Of a stretch of DNA of 64,000 nt, positions 7,756 to 18,758 are shown piece by piece. Position 1 is the first letter of the stretch. Every line of letters begins with the position of its first letter. The notes under the pieces were generated by a model. It searched no databases and was not told where the DNA came from. It worked only from the letters and a program-made list of their open reading frames with translations. Position numbers and translations under genes: made by a program. The DNA comes from Phycicoccus sp. Soil748 (lineage in GTDB: Bacteria > Actinomycetota > Actinomycetes > Actinomycetales > Dermatophilaceae), in NCBI RefSeq assembly GCF_001428025.1, contig NZ_LMSC01000007.1, forward strand, positions 188,535-252,534, given 5' to 3'.

Positions 7756-8292
7756 TCAGTCCTGCAGGGTCGCGCGCAGGGCGTGCACGAGGCCCGGCGC
7801 GATGTCCTCGCCGAGGGCGACCTGGTCGTCGCGGTCGTGGGCGCGCTGGCGCAGCAGGCAGCGGCTCTGGCCGTCGCGGGTGACGGCGACGAGCAGGCGC
7901 ACGTCCTGGCGCAGCGGGTGCGCGGCCAGGGCGTCGACGGCCGACTCGGCGTGGACCGGCAGGTCGCGCTCGGCCTCCGGCGGGACGACGATGCGCTCGA
8001 TCGCCAGGGCGGCCCCCACGACGGTGTCGGGCCAGGCGATCCCCCCGAGCAGCGACTCGAGGTTGGAGGTGCGGGGGAGGTCCTCCTGCTCGATGGCGCT
8101 CAGCGCACCCTCGGCGAGGTCTGCCCCCTTCAGCTGCGCCTTGAGGTGCGGCTCGCGAGCGACGAGGTCCGAGGTGGGCACGAGCGCGAACAGGCGCGGG
8201 TTCTGGTCCCACCCGGAGGCGGCGACGTGCCGCTCGGTGTCGAGGGCTGCGATGGACAGCGGGTCGGCGACGGGCTGGGAGGTCTGGCTCAC
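7756..8292 (-). CDS. PPA1309 family protein
   Basis: A 178-residue soluble protein beginning MSQTSQPVADPLSIAALDTE. The conserved core includes WDQNPRLFALVPTSDL and WPDTVVGAALAIERIVVPP, which match the actinobacterial PPA1309 family. That family lies between YlbL-type PDZ proteins and UPF0182 proteins in many genomes, which is exactly the arrangement here. The function is unknown. There are no signal peptide, membrane segments or catalytic motifs. GTG 8292 is preceded by CACGAT six bases upstream, which may be a variant -10 of a leaderless promoter. Confidence 0.85.
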   Translation of the reverse strand: MSQTSQPVADPLSIAALDTERHVAASGWDQNPRLFALVPTSDLVAREPHLKAQLKGADLAEGALSAIEQEDLPRTSNLESLLGGIAWPDTVVGAALAIERIVVPPEAERDLPVHAESAVDALAAHPLRQDVRLLVAVTRDGQSRCLLRQRAHDRDDQVALGEDIAPGLVHALRATLQD

Positions 8293-8456
8293 GCGCCCAT
8301 CGTGCCGTACCCCGCCGTGCGGGGGCCACGCGGCGGTCCTCGGGCGGCGAGCGGCATGTCCGGGTACGCAGCGGGAACCCCAGCGGTGGTCGGTAAGTTG
8401 GTCCCACTACCAGCAGGCCGCCACCGTGGGCGGTGGCGCGGCAGATCGGGCGTGCA

Positions 8457-11400
8457 GTGAGTTCTTCAGAGTGGTTCGGCCAGGGCGAACCGGGCGAGGG
8501 CGGTCGGCCGGCGGGTCCACCCCGTGGGGGAGCGGGCGGACGACGTCCCCCGACCCTGAGCTTCCGGCGGCGCCGCGGCCCGCTGCTGCCGACGATCCTC
8601 ATCCTCGTCGTCCTCGGGTTCATCGTGTCCATCGCGTCGTCGCTGTGGACCGAGGTGCTGTGGTTCGACTCCGTCGGCTACGAGAGCGTGTTCACCACCC
8701 AGCTGACCACGAAGATCCTGCTGTTCGTCATCGGGTTCGTCATCACCGCGGCACTGGTCGCCTCGAGCCTGCTCATCGCGTACCGGACGCGCCCGATCTA
8801 CGCGCCCGTCACGACCCAGCAGCAGAACCTCGACCAGTACCGCGAGGCCATCGAGCCGCTGCGCAAGGTCGCCATGTTCGGCGTCCCCGCCGTCCTGGGG
8901 CTGCTCGCCGGCACCGGTGCCGCGGGCCAGTGGCAGACGTTCCTGCTGTGGCGCAACGGCGGGACGTTCGGCACCACGGACCCGCAGTTCGACAGGGACC
9001 TCTCGTTCTTCGTCTTCGAGCTGCCGTGGATCCGCTTCATCCTCGGGTTCTTCACCATGGCGCTGGTGATGGCGCTGCTGGCGGCGGCCTTCACCCACTA
9101 CGTCTACGGCGGTCTCCAGATCCAGGCCCGGGCCGAGCGAACCACGCGTGCCGCCCGCACCCACCTCGCCGTCCTCGTCGCCGTCCTGGTGCTGGTCCGC
9201 GGGGCGACGTACTGGTTCGACCGCTACTCGCTGGCGGTCAAGGACTCCTCGCTGCTGACCGGCATCCGCTACACCGACGCGCACGCCGTGCTGCCGGCCA
9301 AGGCGATCCTCGCCGTGTCGGCCGTCATGGTGGCCGGCATCTTCGTCGCCTCGATCTGGACCCGCTCGTGGCGCCTGCCCGTCGTCGGGGTCGCCCTCCT
9401 GGTGATCACCTCAGTGGTCGTCGGCAGCATCTACCCCGCCCTGGTGCAGCGCTTCGAGGTGAAGCCGTCGGAGAAGTCCAAGGAGCAGCCCTACATCGAG
9501 CGCAGCATCAAGGCGACGCGCGCCGCCTACGGCATCGAGTCGGTCAAGACCACGCCGTACGCCGCCACCACCGAGGCGAGCCAGGGCCAGCTGCGCGACG
9601 ACGCCGAGACCATCCCCGGCATCCGCCTCGTCGACCCGATCGTGGTGTCGCCGACGTTCAAGCAGCTGCAGTCGGTGAAGTCCTACTACGCGTTCCCGGA
9701 CGCGCTCGACGTCGACCGCTACACCGTCGACGGCAAGACCCGTGACACCGTCGTGGCCGTGCGTGAGCTCGACCTGCAGGGTGTCCCCACCAACCAGCGC
9801 AACTGGCTCAACGACCACACCGTCTACACCCACGGCTTCGGCGTCGTCGCCGCGTACGGCAACCAGCGCACCCCTGACGGTGAGCCGGTCTTCTACGAGC
9901 GCAACATCCCCCAGACCGGGCCGCTCGGCACCTTCGAGCCCCGCGTCTACTTCGGGGAGAAGTCGCCCCAGTACTCCGTGGTCGGGGCCTCCTCGTCGGC
10001 GTCGCCGCGCGAGTTCGACTACCCCGACAACAGCGCAGCCGGTCAGAAGAACACGACCTACACCGGCAAGGGCGGCGTCTCCATCGGCTCGTTCGCCCGC
10101 AAGGCGGCCTACGCCCTGAAGTACCGCGAGCTCAACTTCCTGCTCTCCGACGCGGTCAACAAGGACAGCAGGATCCTCGACCACCGCACGCCGCTCGAGC
10201 GCGTCAAGCGCGTCGCGCCGTGGCTGACCGCCGACGGCAACCCCTACCCTGCGGTCGTCGACGGCCGGGTGCAGTGGATCATCGACGGCTACACGACCTC
10301 GGCCGACTACCCCTACTCGCGGCTCACCGAGATCGACAACGCCACCTCCGACTCGACCACCGCGCGCTCGAGCGCGGTGACGACGATCGGCGCCGGCCAG
10401 GTCAACTACATCCGCAACTCGGTGAAGGCGACGGTCGACGCCTACGACGGCTCGATCAAGCTGTACGCGTGGGACAACCAGGACCCGCTGCTCAAGGCCT
10501 GGAGCAAGGCGTTCGGCAACACTGTGCGCCCGCTGTCGGAGATCAGCAGCGACCTGATGTCGCACCTGCGCTACCCCGAGGACCTGTTCAAGGTGCAGCG
10601 CCAGATGCTCACGCGCTACCACGTCACCGACGCAGCCTCCTTCTACGGCGGCCAGGACTTCTGGGAGGTACCAGAGGACCCGGCCCAGGAGGAGCGCAAC
10701 GTCGACCAGCCGCCCTACTACCTGACGCTGAAGATGCCCGACCAGGCCAGCGCCAAGTTCTCGCTGACGACGACGTTCAAGCCGGTCGGTGACCGTCAGG
10801 TGCTCTCGGGCTTCCTGTCCGTCGACGCCGACGCCGGCTCGCAGGCGGGCAGGCCGAGTGCCGACTACGGCAACCTGCGGCTGCTCGAGCTGCCCAAGGA
10901 CAGCCAGGTCAAGGGTCCGGGCCAGGTCCAGAACGACATCGGCTCGTCCAACCAGACGTCGCCGGCGTTCAGCCTGACGCTGTCGCAGTTCCTCAACAAC
11001 GCGCGGCAGCAGGGGTCGCGGGTGACGCTGGGCAACCTGCTCACGCTGCCCGTCGGTGGGGGACTGCTCTACGTGCAGCCCATCTACGTCAGCGCCAACA
11101 CGACGACCGCCTTCCCGCTGTCCCGCGCGACCGTGGTCGCGTTCGGCAACAAGCTGGCGTGGTCGGACACCCTCGACGGTGCGCTCGACGGCCTGTTCGG
11201 CGGCAACTCCGGCGCCACCGCCGGAGACTCCGGGACCGGCGGCACGGGCACGGGTGGCACCGGTACGGGTGGCGGCACGCCGACCGCCCCCTCGGCCGGG
11301 GACGCCAAGGCCCTCGCCAAGGCGCTCGCCGACCTGCAGGCGGCGTACGCGGACGGCCAGGCCGCGCTGAAGAAGGGTGACTTCACCGCGTACGGCGAGG

Positions 11401-11558
11401 CGCAGAAGCGGCTCGACGACGCGATCCAGCGGGCGGTCGCCGCCTCGCCGAAGGGCGGCACGGCCACCGTCACGCCGACGCCGACCACCACCGGCACGGC
11501 GACCCCGTCGCCGTCGCCGTCGACCTCCCCGTCACCGTCGGCGACGTCGACCCCCTGA
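8457..11558 (+). CDS. UPF0182 family large membrane protein
   Basis: A protein of about 1033 residues. After a Gly/Pro/Arg-rich cytoplasmic tail there are roughly seven N-terminal membrane helices (the first is LLPTILILVVLGFIVSIASS). A large extracytoplasmic domain with typical UPF0182 segments follows (YTHGFGVVAAYGN, PQYSVVGASS). The C-terminus is a Gly/Thr then Pro/Ser/Thr-rich tail with an intervening helical segment. The role is unknown although the family is nearly universal in actinobacteria. The start is uncertain: GTG 8457 (MSSSEWFGQGEP) fits the family, and GTG 8433 is eight codons longer; neither has a good ribosome site. It is divergent from PPA1309. Confidence 0.92.
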   Translation: MSSSEWFGQGEPGEGGRPAGPPRGGAGGRRPPTLSFRRRRGPLLPTILILVVLGFIVSIASSLWTEVLWFDSVGYESVFTTQLTTKILLFVIGFVITAALVASSLLIAYRTRPIYAPVTTQQQNLDQYREAIEPLRKVAMFGVPAVLGLLAGTGAAGQWQTFLLWRNGGTFGTTDPQFDRDLSFFVFELPWIRFILGFFTMALVMALLAAAFTHYVYGGLQIQARAERTTRAARTHLAVLVAVLVLVRGATYWFDRYSLAVKDSSLLTGIRYTDAHAVLPAKAILAVSAVMVAGIFVASIWTRSWRLPVVGVALLVITSVVVGSIYPALVQRFEVKPSEKSKEQPYIERSIKATRAAYGIESVKTTPYAATTEASQGQLRDDAETIPGIRLVDPIVVSPTFKQLQSVKSYYAFPDALDVDRYTVDGKTRDTVVAVRELDLQGVPTNQRNWLNDHTVYTHGFGVVAAYGNQRTPDGEPVFYERNIPQTGPLGTFEPRVYFGEKSPQYSVVGASSSASPREFDYPDNSAAGQKNTTYTGKGGVSIGSFARKAAYALKYRELNFLLSDAVNKDSRILDHRTPLERVKRVAPWLTADGNPYPAVVDGRVQWIIDGYTTSADYPYSRLTEIDNATSDSTTARSSAVTTIGAGQVNYIRNSVKATVDAYDGSIKLYAWDNQDPLLKAWSKAFGNTVRPLSEISSDLMSHLRYPEDLFKVQRQMLTRYHVTDAASFYGGQDFWEVPEDPAQEERNVDQPPYYLTLKMPDQASAKFSLTTTFKPVGDRQVLSGFLSVDADAGSQAGRPSADYGNLRLLELPKDSQVKGPGQVQNDIGSSNQTSPAFSLTLSQFLNNARQQGSRVTLGNLLTLPVGGGLLYVQPIYVSANTTTAFPLSRATVVAFGNKLAWSDTLDGALDGLFGGNSGATAGDSGTGGTGTGGTGTGGGTPTAPSAGDAKALAKALADLQAAYADGQAALKKGDFTAYGEAQKRLDDAIQRAVAASPKGGTATVTPTPTTTGTATPSPSPSTSPSPSATSTP

Positions 11559-11572
11559 GCGTGGTCAGGTGG

Positions 11573-11606
11573 AGCCCTGCGCCCGATTTGGTTCGGGCGC
11601 AGGGCT
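11573..11606 (+). terminator. Terminator of the UPF0182 gene
   Basis: A 14-bp perfect inverted repeat (11573-11586 with 11593-11606) with a short TTTGG-type loop, starting 15 nt after the stop at 11558 and before the tRNA gene. Confidence 0.8.
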
Positions 11607-11629
11607 TCACGTACAGTGGTGACTACCGA

Positions 11630-11706
11630 CGCGGGGTGGAGCAGCTCGGTAGCTCGCCGGGCTCATAACCCGGAGGTCGCAGGTTCAAATCCTGCCCCCG
11701 CTACCA
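11630..11706 (+). tRNA. Initiator tRNA-fMet (anticodon CAT)
   Basis: A 77-nt cloverleaf with encoded CCA. The anticodon CAT is at 11664-11666 in loop CTCATAA. Initiator hallmarks are present: the first acceptor base C cannot pair with the opposing T, while the other six pairs match, and the anticodon stem ends in three G-C pairs (GGG/CCC next to the loop). The T-arm is GCAGG-TTCAAAT-CCTGC. It is followed by its own terminator. It stands alone, with no other tRNA nearby. Confidence 0.96.
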
Positions 11707-11719
11707 ACGCGTCAGCGAC

Positions 11720-11750
11720 AGAAGGCCCGGACCAGTGGTCCGGGCCTTCT
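11720..11750 (+). terminator. Terminator after tRNA-fMet
   Basis: A 15-bp perfect stem (11720-11734 with 11736-11750), 13 nt after the tRNA CCA end. It may also serve the minus-strand rhodanese gene ending at 11779. Confidence 0.85.
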
Positions 11751-11778
11751 GCTGTGCCGGTGGTCGACCCCGGACCGG

Positions 11779-12399
11779 CTAGCGGTCTTCGTGCAGCTGG
11801 CGCAGGACGGCCGCCAGGTCCGGGGTGTTGCGACGGTTGTAGGGCAGCTTCGACAGCAGCATGCCCATGGCGCAGCTGTTCGTCAGCGCAGCCCCGGCCA
11901 GGCCTGCCCCGATGCCGGCGGAGAGCCACTTGGCCCACGGCGCGACGGTGCTGGCCAGCACTCCGGCCAGGACGATGCTGCCGGCGACCAGGCGAACCTG
12001 TCGTTCGAGCTCCCACGTCTGCGCCCCACGCCTCAGGGGTCCTCCGGCGGCCTCCCAGGCGGTGATGCCGCCGGACAGGACGTGTAGGTTCCCCGGACCT
12101 GTTGCGGCCAGGACGGTCTCGGCCTGGGCGGCGCGGGCACCGGAGCGGCAGACGAGGACGACGTCGTCACCCAGGTGGGTGCGCAGCTCGTCCCTGTGCT
12201 CACGCAGCAGGTCCAGCGGGACGTTGTAGGACCCGGGGATGTGCGCGGTGGTGAACTCGGCGGGGCTGCGCACGTCGAGGAGGCGTGGCCCGTCCGCGGC
12301 GGTGAGCCAGTCCTGCACGGCGTGAGCGTCCAGCGCAGCGGGGCGACGCAGCCCGGTGCCGGCCTGAGCCGTGGTGGGGGTGTTCGTGGGGTGGGTCAT
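11779..12399 (-). CDS. Rhodanese-DUF2892 membrane fusion protein
   Basis: A 206-residue protein. Residues about 20-125 form a rhodanese domain with LLDVRSPAEF and the active-site loop VLVCRSGARA, whose Cys would carry persulfide sulfur. The rest is a DUF2892-type membrane region with two hydrophobic helices (LVAGSIVLAGVLASTVAP and WLSAGIGAGLAGAALTNSCAMGMLL). This would place sulfurtransferase activity at the membrane. The start ATG at 12399 has AAAGGAAACG upstream. It is the distal gene of the minus-strand persulfide operon. Confidence 0.9.
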   Translation of the reverse strand: MTHPTNTPTTAQAGTGLRRPAALDAHAVQDWLTAADGPRLLDVRSPAEFTTAHIPGSYNVPLDLLREHRDELRTHLGDDVVLVCRSGARAAQAETVLAATGPGNLHVLSGGITAWEAAGGPLRRGAQTWELERQVRLVAGSIVLAGVLASTVAPWAKWLSAGIGAGLAGAALTNSCAMGMLLSKLPYNRRNTPDLAAVLRQLHEDR

Positions 12400-12496
12400 C
12401 GTTTCCTTTCGAGGGCGCGCCGGGTCGGTCCCGGCGCAGGTCAGCAGGGCGCGTGCGCTGCCGGGTGGGAGCCTGCGAGCCGCGGACGATGGCGGG

Positions 12497-13309
12497 TCAG
12501 AACAGGGCGGGGATGCTGCGAACGGCCGTGTACAGCGCGACGGCAACGAGCAGGACGGCGAACGCCCGGGTCAGGTGCGTGGGCTTGACGCGGGCGGTGA
12601 TGCGGCCGCCGAACAGGCTGCCGATGACGGCCGCAGCGGTGAAGCCCGCGATGAGGGGCCAGTCCAGGTGGATGGCCCCGGTGGTGATGCGGGCGGTCAG
12701 TGCGGTGGCGCTGTTGACGGCGATGACCAGCAGCGAGGTGCCGACGGCGACCGGCATCGGGAATGAGAGTGCCAGCACCAGAGCCGGCACCAGGACGAAG
12801 CCGCCACCGACACCGAAGAACCCGGTGAGCAGGCCCACCGCGGTGGCGGTGACGACGACCTTGGCCAGCCGTGGGCAGGCGCAGGTGATGGGGCGGAAGG
12901 TGAGGATGGGCTCGACCGTGGGGTCGTCGACGGCGCCGCTCGCGCCGGTGCTGCGTAGGGAGCGGCGGATCATCAGGGTCGCGACGACGAGCATCAACCC
13001 CGCGAACGCGGTCAGCAGGACCTCGGGGTCGACACGGCTGGCCAGCGCGGACCCGGCGAAGGACCCGGCGGTGCCGAGGGCTCCGAACATCAGGCCCTGC
13101 CCGAACCGGACGCGGCCTGCACGAGCGTGCGGCACAAGGGCGATGAGGGACGTGGCGCCGACGATGAGCAGCGAGCTGGTCGTGGCCGAGCGCGGGTCCT
13201 GGTCGAGCAGGTACACCAGGGCGGGGACGGTGAGGATGGACCCGCCTCCGCCGAGCGCGCCGAGCGCGAGGCCGATGAGCAGTCCGAGGGGCAGGACCAG
13301 AGGCGACAC
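12497..13309 (-). CDS. TauE/SafE family sulfite/sulfonate exporter
   Basis: A 270-residue integral membrane protein with about eight helices. The repeated TauE signatures are present, with GALGGGGSILTVPALVYLLD near the N-terminus and GFFGVGGGFVLVPALVLALS in the second half. Family members export sulfite, sulfonates or related anions. In this operon it most likely removes sulfite or thiosulfate made by the neighbouring persulfide-oxidising enzymes; that is an inference from context. The GTG at 13309 has AGGAGAG upstream at a rather long spacing. Confidence 0.9.
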   Translation of the reverse strand: MSPLVLPLGLLIGLALGALGGGGSILTVPALVYLLDQDPRSATTSSLLIVGATSLIALVPHARAGRVRFGQGLMFGALGTAGSFAGSALASRVDPEVLLTAFAGLMLVVATLMIRRSLRSTGASGAVDDPTVEPILTFRPITCACPRLAKVVVTATAVGLLTGFFGVGGGFVLVPALVLALSFPMPVAVGTSLLVIAVNSATALTARITTGAIHLDWPLIAGFTAAAVIGSLFGGRITARVKPTHLTRAFAVLLVAVALYTAVRSIPALF

Positions 13310-13337
13310 GGTGGGGTTCTCTCCTGGGTTTAGTGGG

Positions 13338-13380
13338 CCCGTCGGGGGGCCGGGCAGTGGGGCACCGGCCCCCCGACGGG
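13338..13380 (-). terminator. 16-bp hairpin between the CxxC protein gene and tauE-like gene
   Basis: A perfect inverted repeat (13338-13353 with 13365-13380) lies between two co-directional genes. It may reduce read-through into the transporter gene (internal attenuation) or end the upstream transcript. Confidence 0.6.
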
Positions 13381-13481
13381 GTTGACCAGGACGCGGAAGG
13401 GGGCGCGTGCGTCCTGGTCGCTCGGGCGCCGCCTGACAGGGGGATGGCGGCGACGCCCGGTCCTGGGGGGGAGGGAGCGGG

Positions 13482-13661
13482 TCAGCTCCTGCCGAAGAGC
13501 CGGCCGAGGAACGACCCGCCGGTCGTGGCCGCAGCCTCGTCGGCGCTGTGACCGGGACAGCGGTCAGCGCGGGGCACTCCGGCCATGACCTGGTCGACGT
13601 GTTGGCCGCAACCGGCCCAGGTGGTCTTGCCGCAGACCTTGCAGCTCACGGGACGGCACAT
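13482..13661 (-). CDS. 59-aa cysteine-rich protein in the persulfide operon
   Basis: A small ORF starting MCRPVSCKVCGKTTWAGCGQ. It has a CxxC (CKVC), Cys at residue 18 followed by GQH, and a Cys-Pro-Gly-His near residue 35, a pattern that could bind zinc or carry thiols. The ATG at 13661 is preceded by AAGGAG at good spacing. It ends with a short FLGRLFGRS helix. Small proteins of this kind (CGKTTWxGCGxH) occur beside rhodaneses in actinobacteria, but no function is assigned. It lies between the MBL-rhodanese and TauE genes on the same strand. Confidence 0.8.
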   Translation of the reverse strand: MCRPVSCKVCGKTTWAGCGQHVDQVMAGVPRADRCPGHSADEAAATTGGSFLGRLFGRS

Positions 13662-13712
13662 GGTGGTTCTCCTTGCGGGTGAGGGGATGGGGCGTAGGAA
13701 CTGGTGCGGGGG

Positions 13713-15122
13713 TCAGGCTGCCGCGGTGACGGGCAGGCCGGAACCGGCGGCATTCTCGCCGTAGCTGTCGTCGACGGCGACCACGGGGACACCGCGGGCG
13801 GCGAGGACGGAGGCGGCGATGGAGGCGCGGTACCCGCCGGCACAGTGCACCCAGACCTCTCCGGCGGGGACCTCGCCGACGCGGCCGAGGAGCTCGTGCA
13901 GGGGGATGTTCACGGCGCCGTCGATGTGGCCCTCGTCGAACTCGGAGGTGCGACGAACGTCCAGGACGGTGACCTGCCGGTGGTGGCGGACCTGCGCGAG
14001 GTCGGCGAAGACGGCCCGCTCGAAGCTGCCCAAGGGGTTGTCGGTCCACTGGTCCGGGGTGCCGGTCGCGGCGCCGGCGAGGTGGTCGATGCCGATGCGG
14101 ACGAGCTCGCGCTGGGCTTCGGCCACCTGCTCGGGTGACTCTCCGAGCAGGGTGAGCGGTGTGCCCCACGGGATCAGCCAGCCGAGGTAGGTGGCGAACT
14201 GCCCGTCGACGCCGAAGTTGAGGGTGCCGGTGACGTGCCCGGCGGCGAACGCGGTACGGGTGCGCAGGTCGACCACCCACTCCCCGGCCGCGATCCGGGT
14301 GGCGAGGGTGTCCTTGTCGGCAGCCTCGGGTGCGGTCAGGTCCGGCGCGCTGGGGCCCGAGCTGTTGGCCGGCCCCATGTGGGCGTAGTAGGCGGGGTAG
14401 GCGTCCAGCCCGGCAAGGGTGTCGGCCACCCACCGCTCCTGCTCCTGGGTCAGGGCCGGGTTCTGGCGCTTCTCGTCCCCGATGGTGGAGGCGGTGGCCT
14501 CGCCCGTGGACCCGGCCGAGCAGAAGGACCCGAACCCGTGGGTGGGCAGGACGTGCGTGTGCTCTGGCAGCTGGTCGGCGAGGCGGTGCGCGGAGGCGAA
14601 CTGGTGGTGGACCAGGTCATGGGTGTGGTCGTGGCCGAGCAGGTCCGGCCGGCCGGTGGCGCCGAACAGCAGTGACCCGCCGGTGAACACGCCGACCGGC
14701 TCGAAACCCTCACGGTCCGTGGAGGAGGCCTCGAGGGCGTAGGACAGGTGGGTGAAGGTGTGGCCGGGGGTCGCGATGGCGCGGACCCGCATCGTGTCGG
14801 ACACCTCGATGACGTCGTCGTCGCTGATGGGCGACCGCTCGTAGGACACCTCGTCCGCCGCGTTGACGTGGTACCGCGCGCCGGTGGCCTGCGCCAGGGC
14901 GAGGCCACCGGTCACGTAGTCGTTGTGGATGTGGGTCTCGAAGACGTCCGTGATGCGCACGCCGGCCTCGACGGCGAGGGACAGGACGCGGTCGATGTCG
15001 CGTTGGGGGTCGATGACGACGGCGACCTGCCCGTCGTGGGCGAGGTAGGAGCGGTCGCCGAGGGTGGGGGTGTCGATGGGGATGATGACCGGGGCACTCA
15101 CGGGCGAGGCGCTGGTGTTCAT
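13713..15122 (-). CDS. MBL-fold persulfide dioxygenase-like protein with two rhodanese domains
   Basis: A 469-residue fusion. Residues 1-230 are a metallo-beta-lactamase fold with ETHIHNDYVTGG, ATPGHTFTHLSY, a second metal Asp in GRPDLLGHD and PTHGFGSFC. This resembles the ETHE1/CstB persulfide dioxygenase group. The usual HxHxDH ends in Tyr, compatible with a mononuclear iron site. Two rhodanese domains follow: the first lacks a catalytic Cys (LLGESPEQ), while the last has VWVHCAGGYRA. It would oxidise glutathione or low-molecular-weight persulfide to sulfite and exchange sulfane sulfur. ATG 15122 has AAAGGACC upstream. Confidence 0.9.
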   Translation of the reverse strand: MNTSASPVSAPVIIPIDTPTLGDRSYLAHDGQVAVVIDPQRDIDRVLSLAVEAGVRITDVFETHIHNDYVTGGLALAQATGARYHVNAADEVSYERSPISDDDVIEVSDTMRVRAIATPGHTFTHLSYALEASSTDREGFEPVGVFTGGSLLFGATGRPDLLGHDHTHDLVHHQFASAHRLADQLPEHTHVLPTHGFGSFCSAGSTGEATASTIGDEKRQNPALTQEQERWVADTLAGLDAYPAYYAHMGPANSSGPSAPDLTAPEAADKDTLATRIAAGEWVVDLRTRTAFAAGHVTGTLNFGVDGQFATYLGWLIPWGTPLTLLGESPEQVAEAQRELVRIGIDHLAGAATGTPDQWTDNPLGSFERAVFADLAQVRHHRQVTVLDVRRTSEFDEGHIDGAVNIPLHELLGRVGEVPAGEVWVHCAGGYRASIAASVLAARGVPVVAVDDSYGENAAGSGLPVTAAA

Positions 15123-15164
15123 GGATGGTCCTTTCCGGGACAGGGTGCGGGGGAGGTCGGGAGG

Positions 15165-15485
15165 TCAGGCGTGCGGGCGCTGCCCGGTGACCACCGGGCG
15201 GCCCGCGCTGACCCAGGCGGAGGTGCCGCCGGCGACCGAGAGGGCGTCGAAGCCCGAGTGGGCCAGGTAGTCGGTCATGGCGCCGGAGCGGTTGCCGCTG
15301 GCGCAGATGACGTACACGGTCCGGGTCCGGTCGAGCTCGCTGGTGCGCGAGGGCAGCTGTCCCATGGGCATCAGCACCGCGCCGGGCACGTGGCCGCCGA
15401 CGTACTCGCCGGGCTCGCGGACGTCGATGACGGTGGCTCCGTCGGCGTGGGCGGCGGCGAACGCTTCGAGGCTGACCTCGGACAT
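15165..15485 (-). CDS. Single-domain rhodanese
   Basis: A 106-residue rhodanese. It contains VIDVREPGEYVGGHVPGAV and the active loop VYVICASGNRSG, where Cys accepts sulfane sulfur. ATG 15485 is preceded by AAGGAGAGCAGCCAG. An in-frame extension to 15710 runs through the operator region and is rejected. It is the first gene of the minus-strand arm of the CstR-type regulon. Confidence 0.92.
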   Translation of the reverse strand: MSEVSLEAFAAAHADGATVIDVREPGEYVGGHVPGAVLMPMGQLPSRTSELDRTRTVYVICASGNRSGAMTDYLAHSGFDALSVAGGTSAWVSAGRPVVTGQRPHA

Positions 15486-15513
15486 CTGGCTGCTCTCCTT
15501 CACGTGGTCATTG

Positions 15514-15529
15514 ATACCCAGCGGGGTAT
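15514..15529. promoter_or_regulatory. CstR-type operator 1 (ATACCC-AGCG-GGGTAT)
   Basis: A perfect 6+6 palindrome, 29 bp upstream of the minus-strand rhodanese start. It matches the published CstR/CsoR-like operator pattern of ATACCC and GGGTAT arms. A degenerate copy with TACCCCCGGGGGCA lies at 15548-15563. Confidence 0.8.
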
Positions 15530-15592
15530 GCGATGGAGCCAACGGTAGTACCCCCGGGGGCATGGCCGTCAAATCGAGATGGCTGTTGTGAC

Positions 15593-15608
15593 GTACCCCA
15601 CGGGGTAT
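15593..15608. promoter_or_regulatory. CstR-type operator 2 (GTACCCC/GGGGTAT)
   Basis: A TACCCC-AC-GGGGTA palindrome located midway between the divergent rhodanese and thioredoxin genes. Confidence 0.78.
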
Positions 15609-15650
15609 CAGTCGACGCGGCGGGAATGGACGAGACTGGTGGGACGCTGC

Positions 15651-15666
15651 ATACCCCAGCAGGTAT
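15651..15666. promoter_or_regulatory. CstR-type operator 3 overlapping the thioredoxin promoter
   Basis: ATACCCC-AGC-AGGTAT. Its right arm runs into TATATC at 15664-15669, a plausible -10 for the thioredoxin operon, so a bound repressor would cover the polymerase site. Confidence 0.75.
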
Positions 15667-15696
15667 ATCCTCAGCTCAGCAGACCAAGGAGAACCC

Positions 15697-18128
<2,432 letters not shown>

Positions 18129-18180
18129 ACCAGGCCCACGCCGTCGGCGAAGATCCAGAGGTCACCTCCGCGGAGGGTCC

Positions 18181-18534
18181 TCAGCGCGGTTGCGCGTAGG
18201 CAGCGATGCCGGTGTCGAGGAGGACGCAGGCCTCGTCACCCACGGTCCACGCGTCGTGCCCGGGCTCGATGTCCACGACGTCGCCGGGGCCGACCTCGAG
18301 CTCGGTGCCGTCGTCGGCCTGCACGGTCATGCGTCCGGAGAGGCAGATGCCGGTGTGGTGCGTCTGGCACGAGGTGGTGCCGGCGATGGGCTTCACGTCC
18401 TCGGACCAGCGCCAGCCCGGTTCGAAGACGCCACGGCCGAGGGTGAAGCCACCCAGCGTGACCACGTCCATGTGGCCGTGGTCCCGGTAGGGGCGCTGCT
18501 CGTGCGGTGTGTCGATGTTCTGTTTGCTGCTCAT
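18181..18534 (-). CDS. Small cupin-domain protein
   Basis: A 117-residue single-domain cupin. It contains TSCQTHHTGICLSGRMTVQ and GPGDVVDIEPGHDAWTVGD, the two short cupin motifs with His ligands. ATG 18534 has GGGAGG 3 nt upstream. It is convergent with the MFS gene. Function unknown; such proteins may bind a metal and a small ligand. It is not obviously part of the sulfur regulon, as no operator copy lies upstream. Confidence 0.85.
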   Translation of the reverse strand: MSSKQNIDTPHEQRPYRDHGHMDVVTLGGFTLGRGVFEPGWRWSEDVKPIAGTTSCQTHHTGICLSGRMTVQADDGTELEVGPGDVVDIEPGHDAWTVGDEACVLLDTGIAAYAQPR

Positions 18535-18758
18535 GGGCCTCCCTTCGCCACGCACTCCAGCCTCCGGCGCGCCCGCCGGGGCGACAACCCGCAAAAGTGT
18601 GAGCCGCTGGTCGTGGGGTGGGGGTGGGGACCTTCGCCTCTGCGCGGTGCCGGCGCCCTCGACCCATGCTGGAGCGCGGGGTGGACGGCGTCCGTGCCGC
18701 ACGCGGTGGGGCACGGACGCCGGCGACAGGGATGTGCGTGCAGCGTGGGAGGTGCGTG

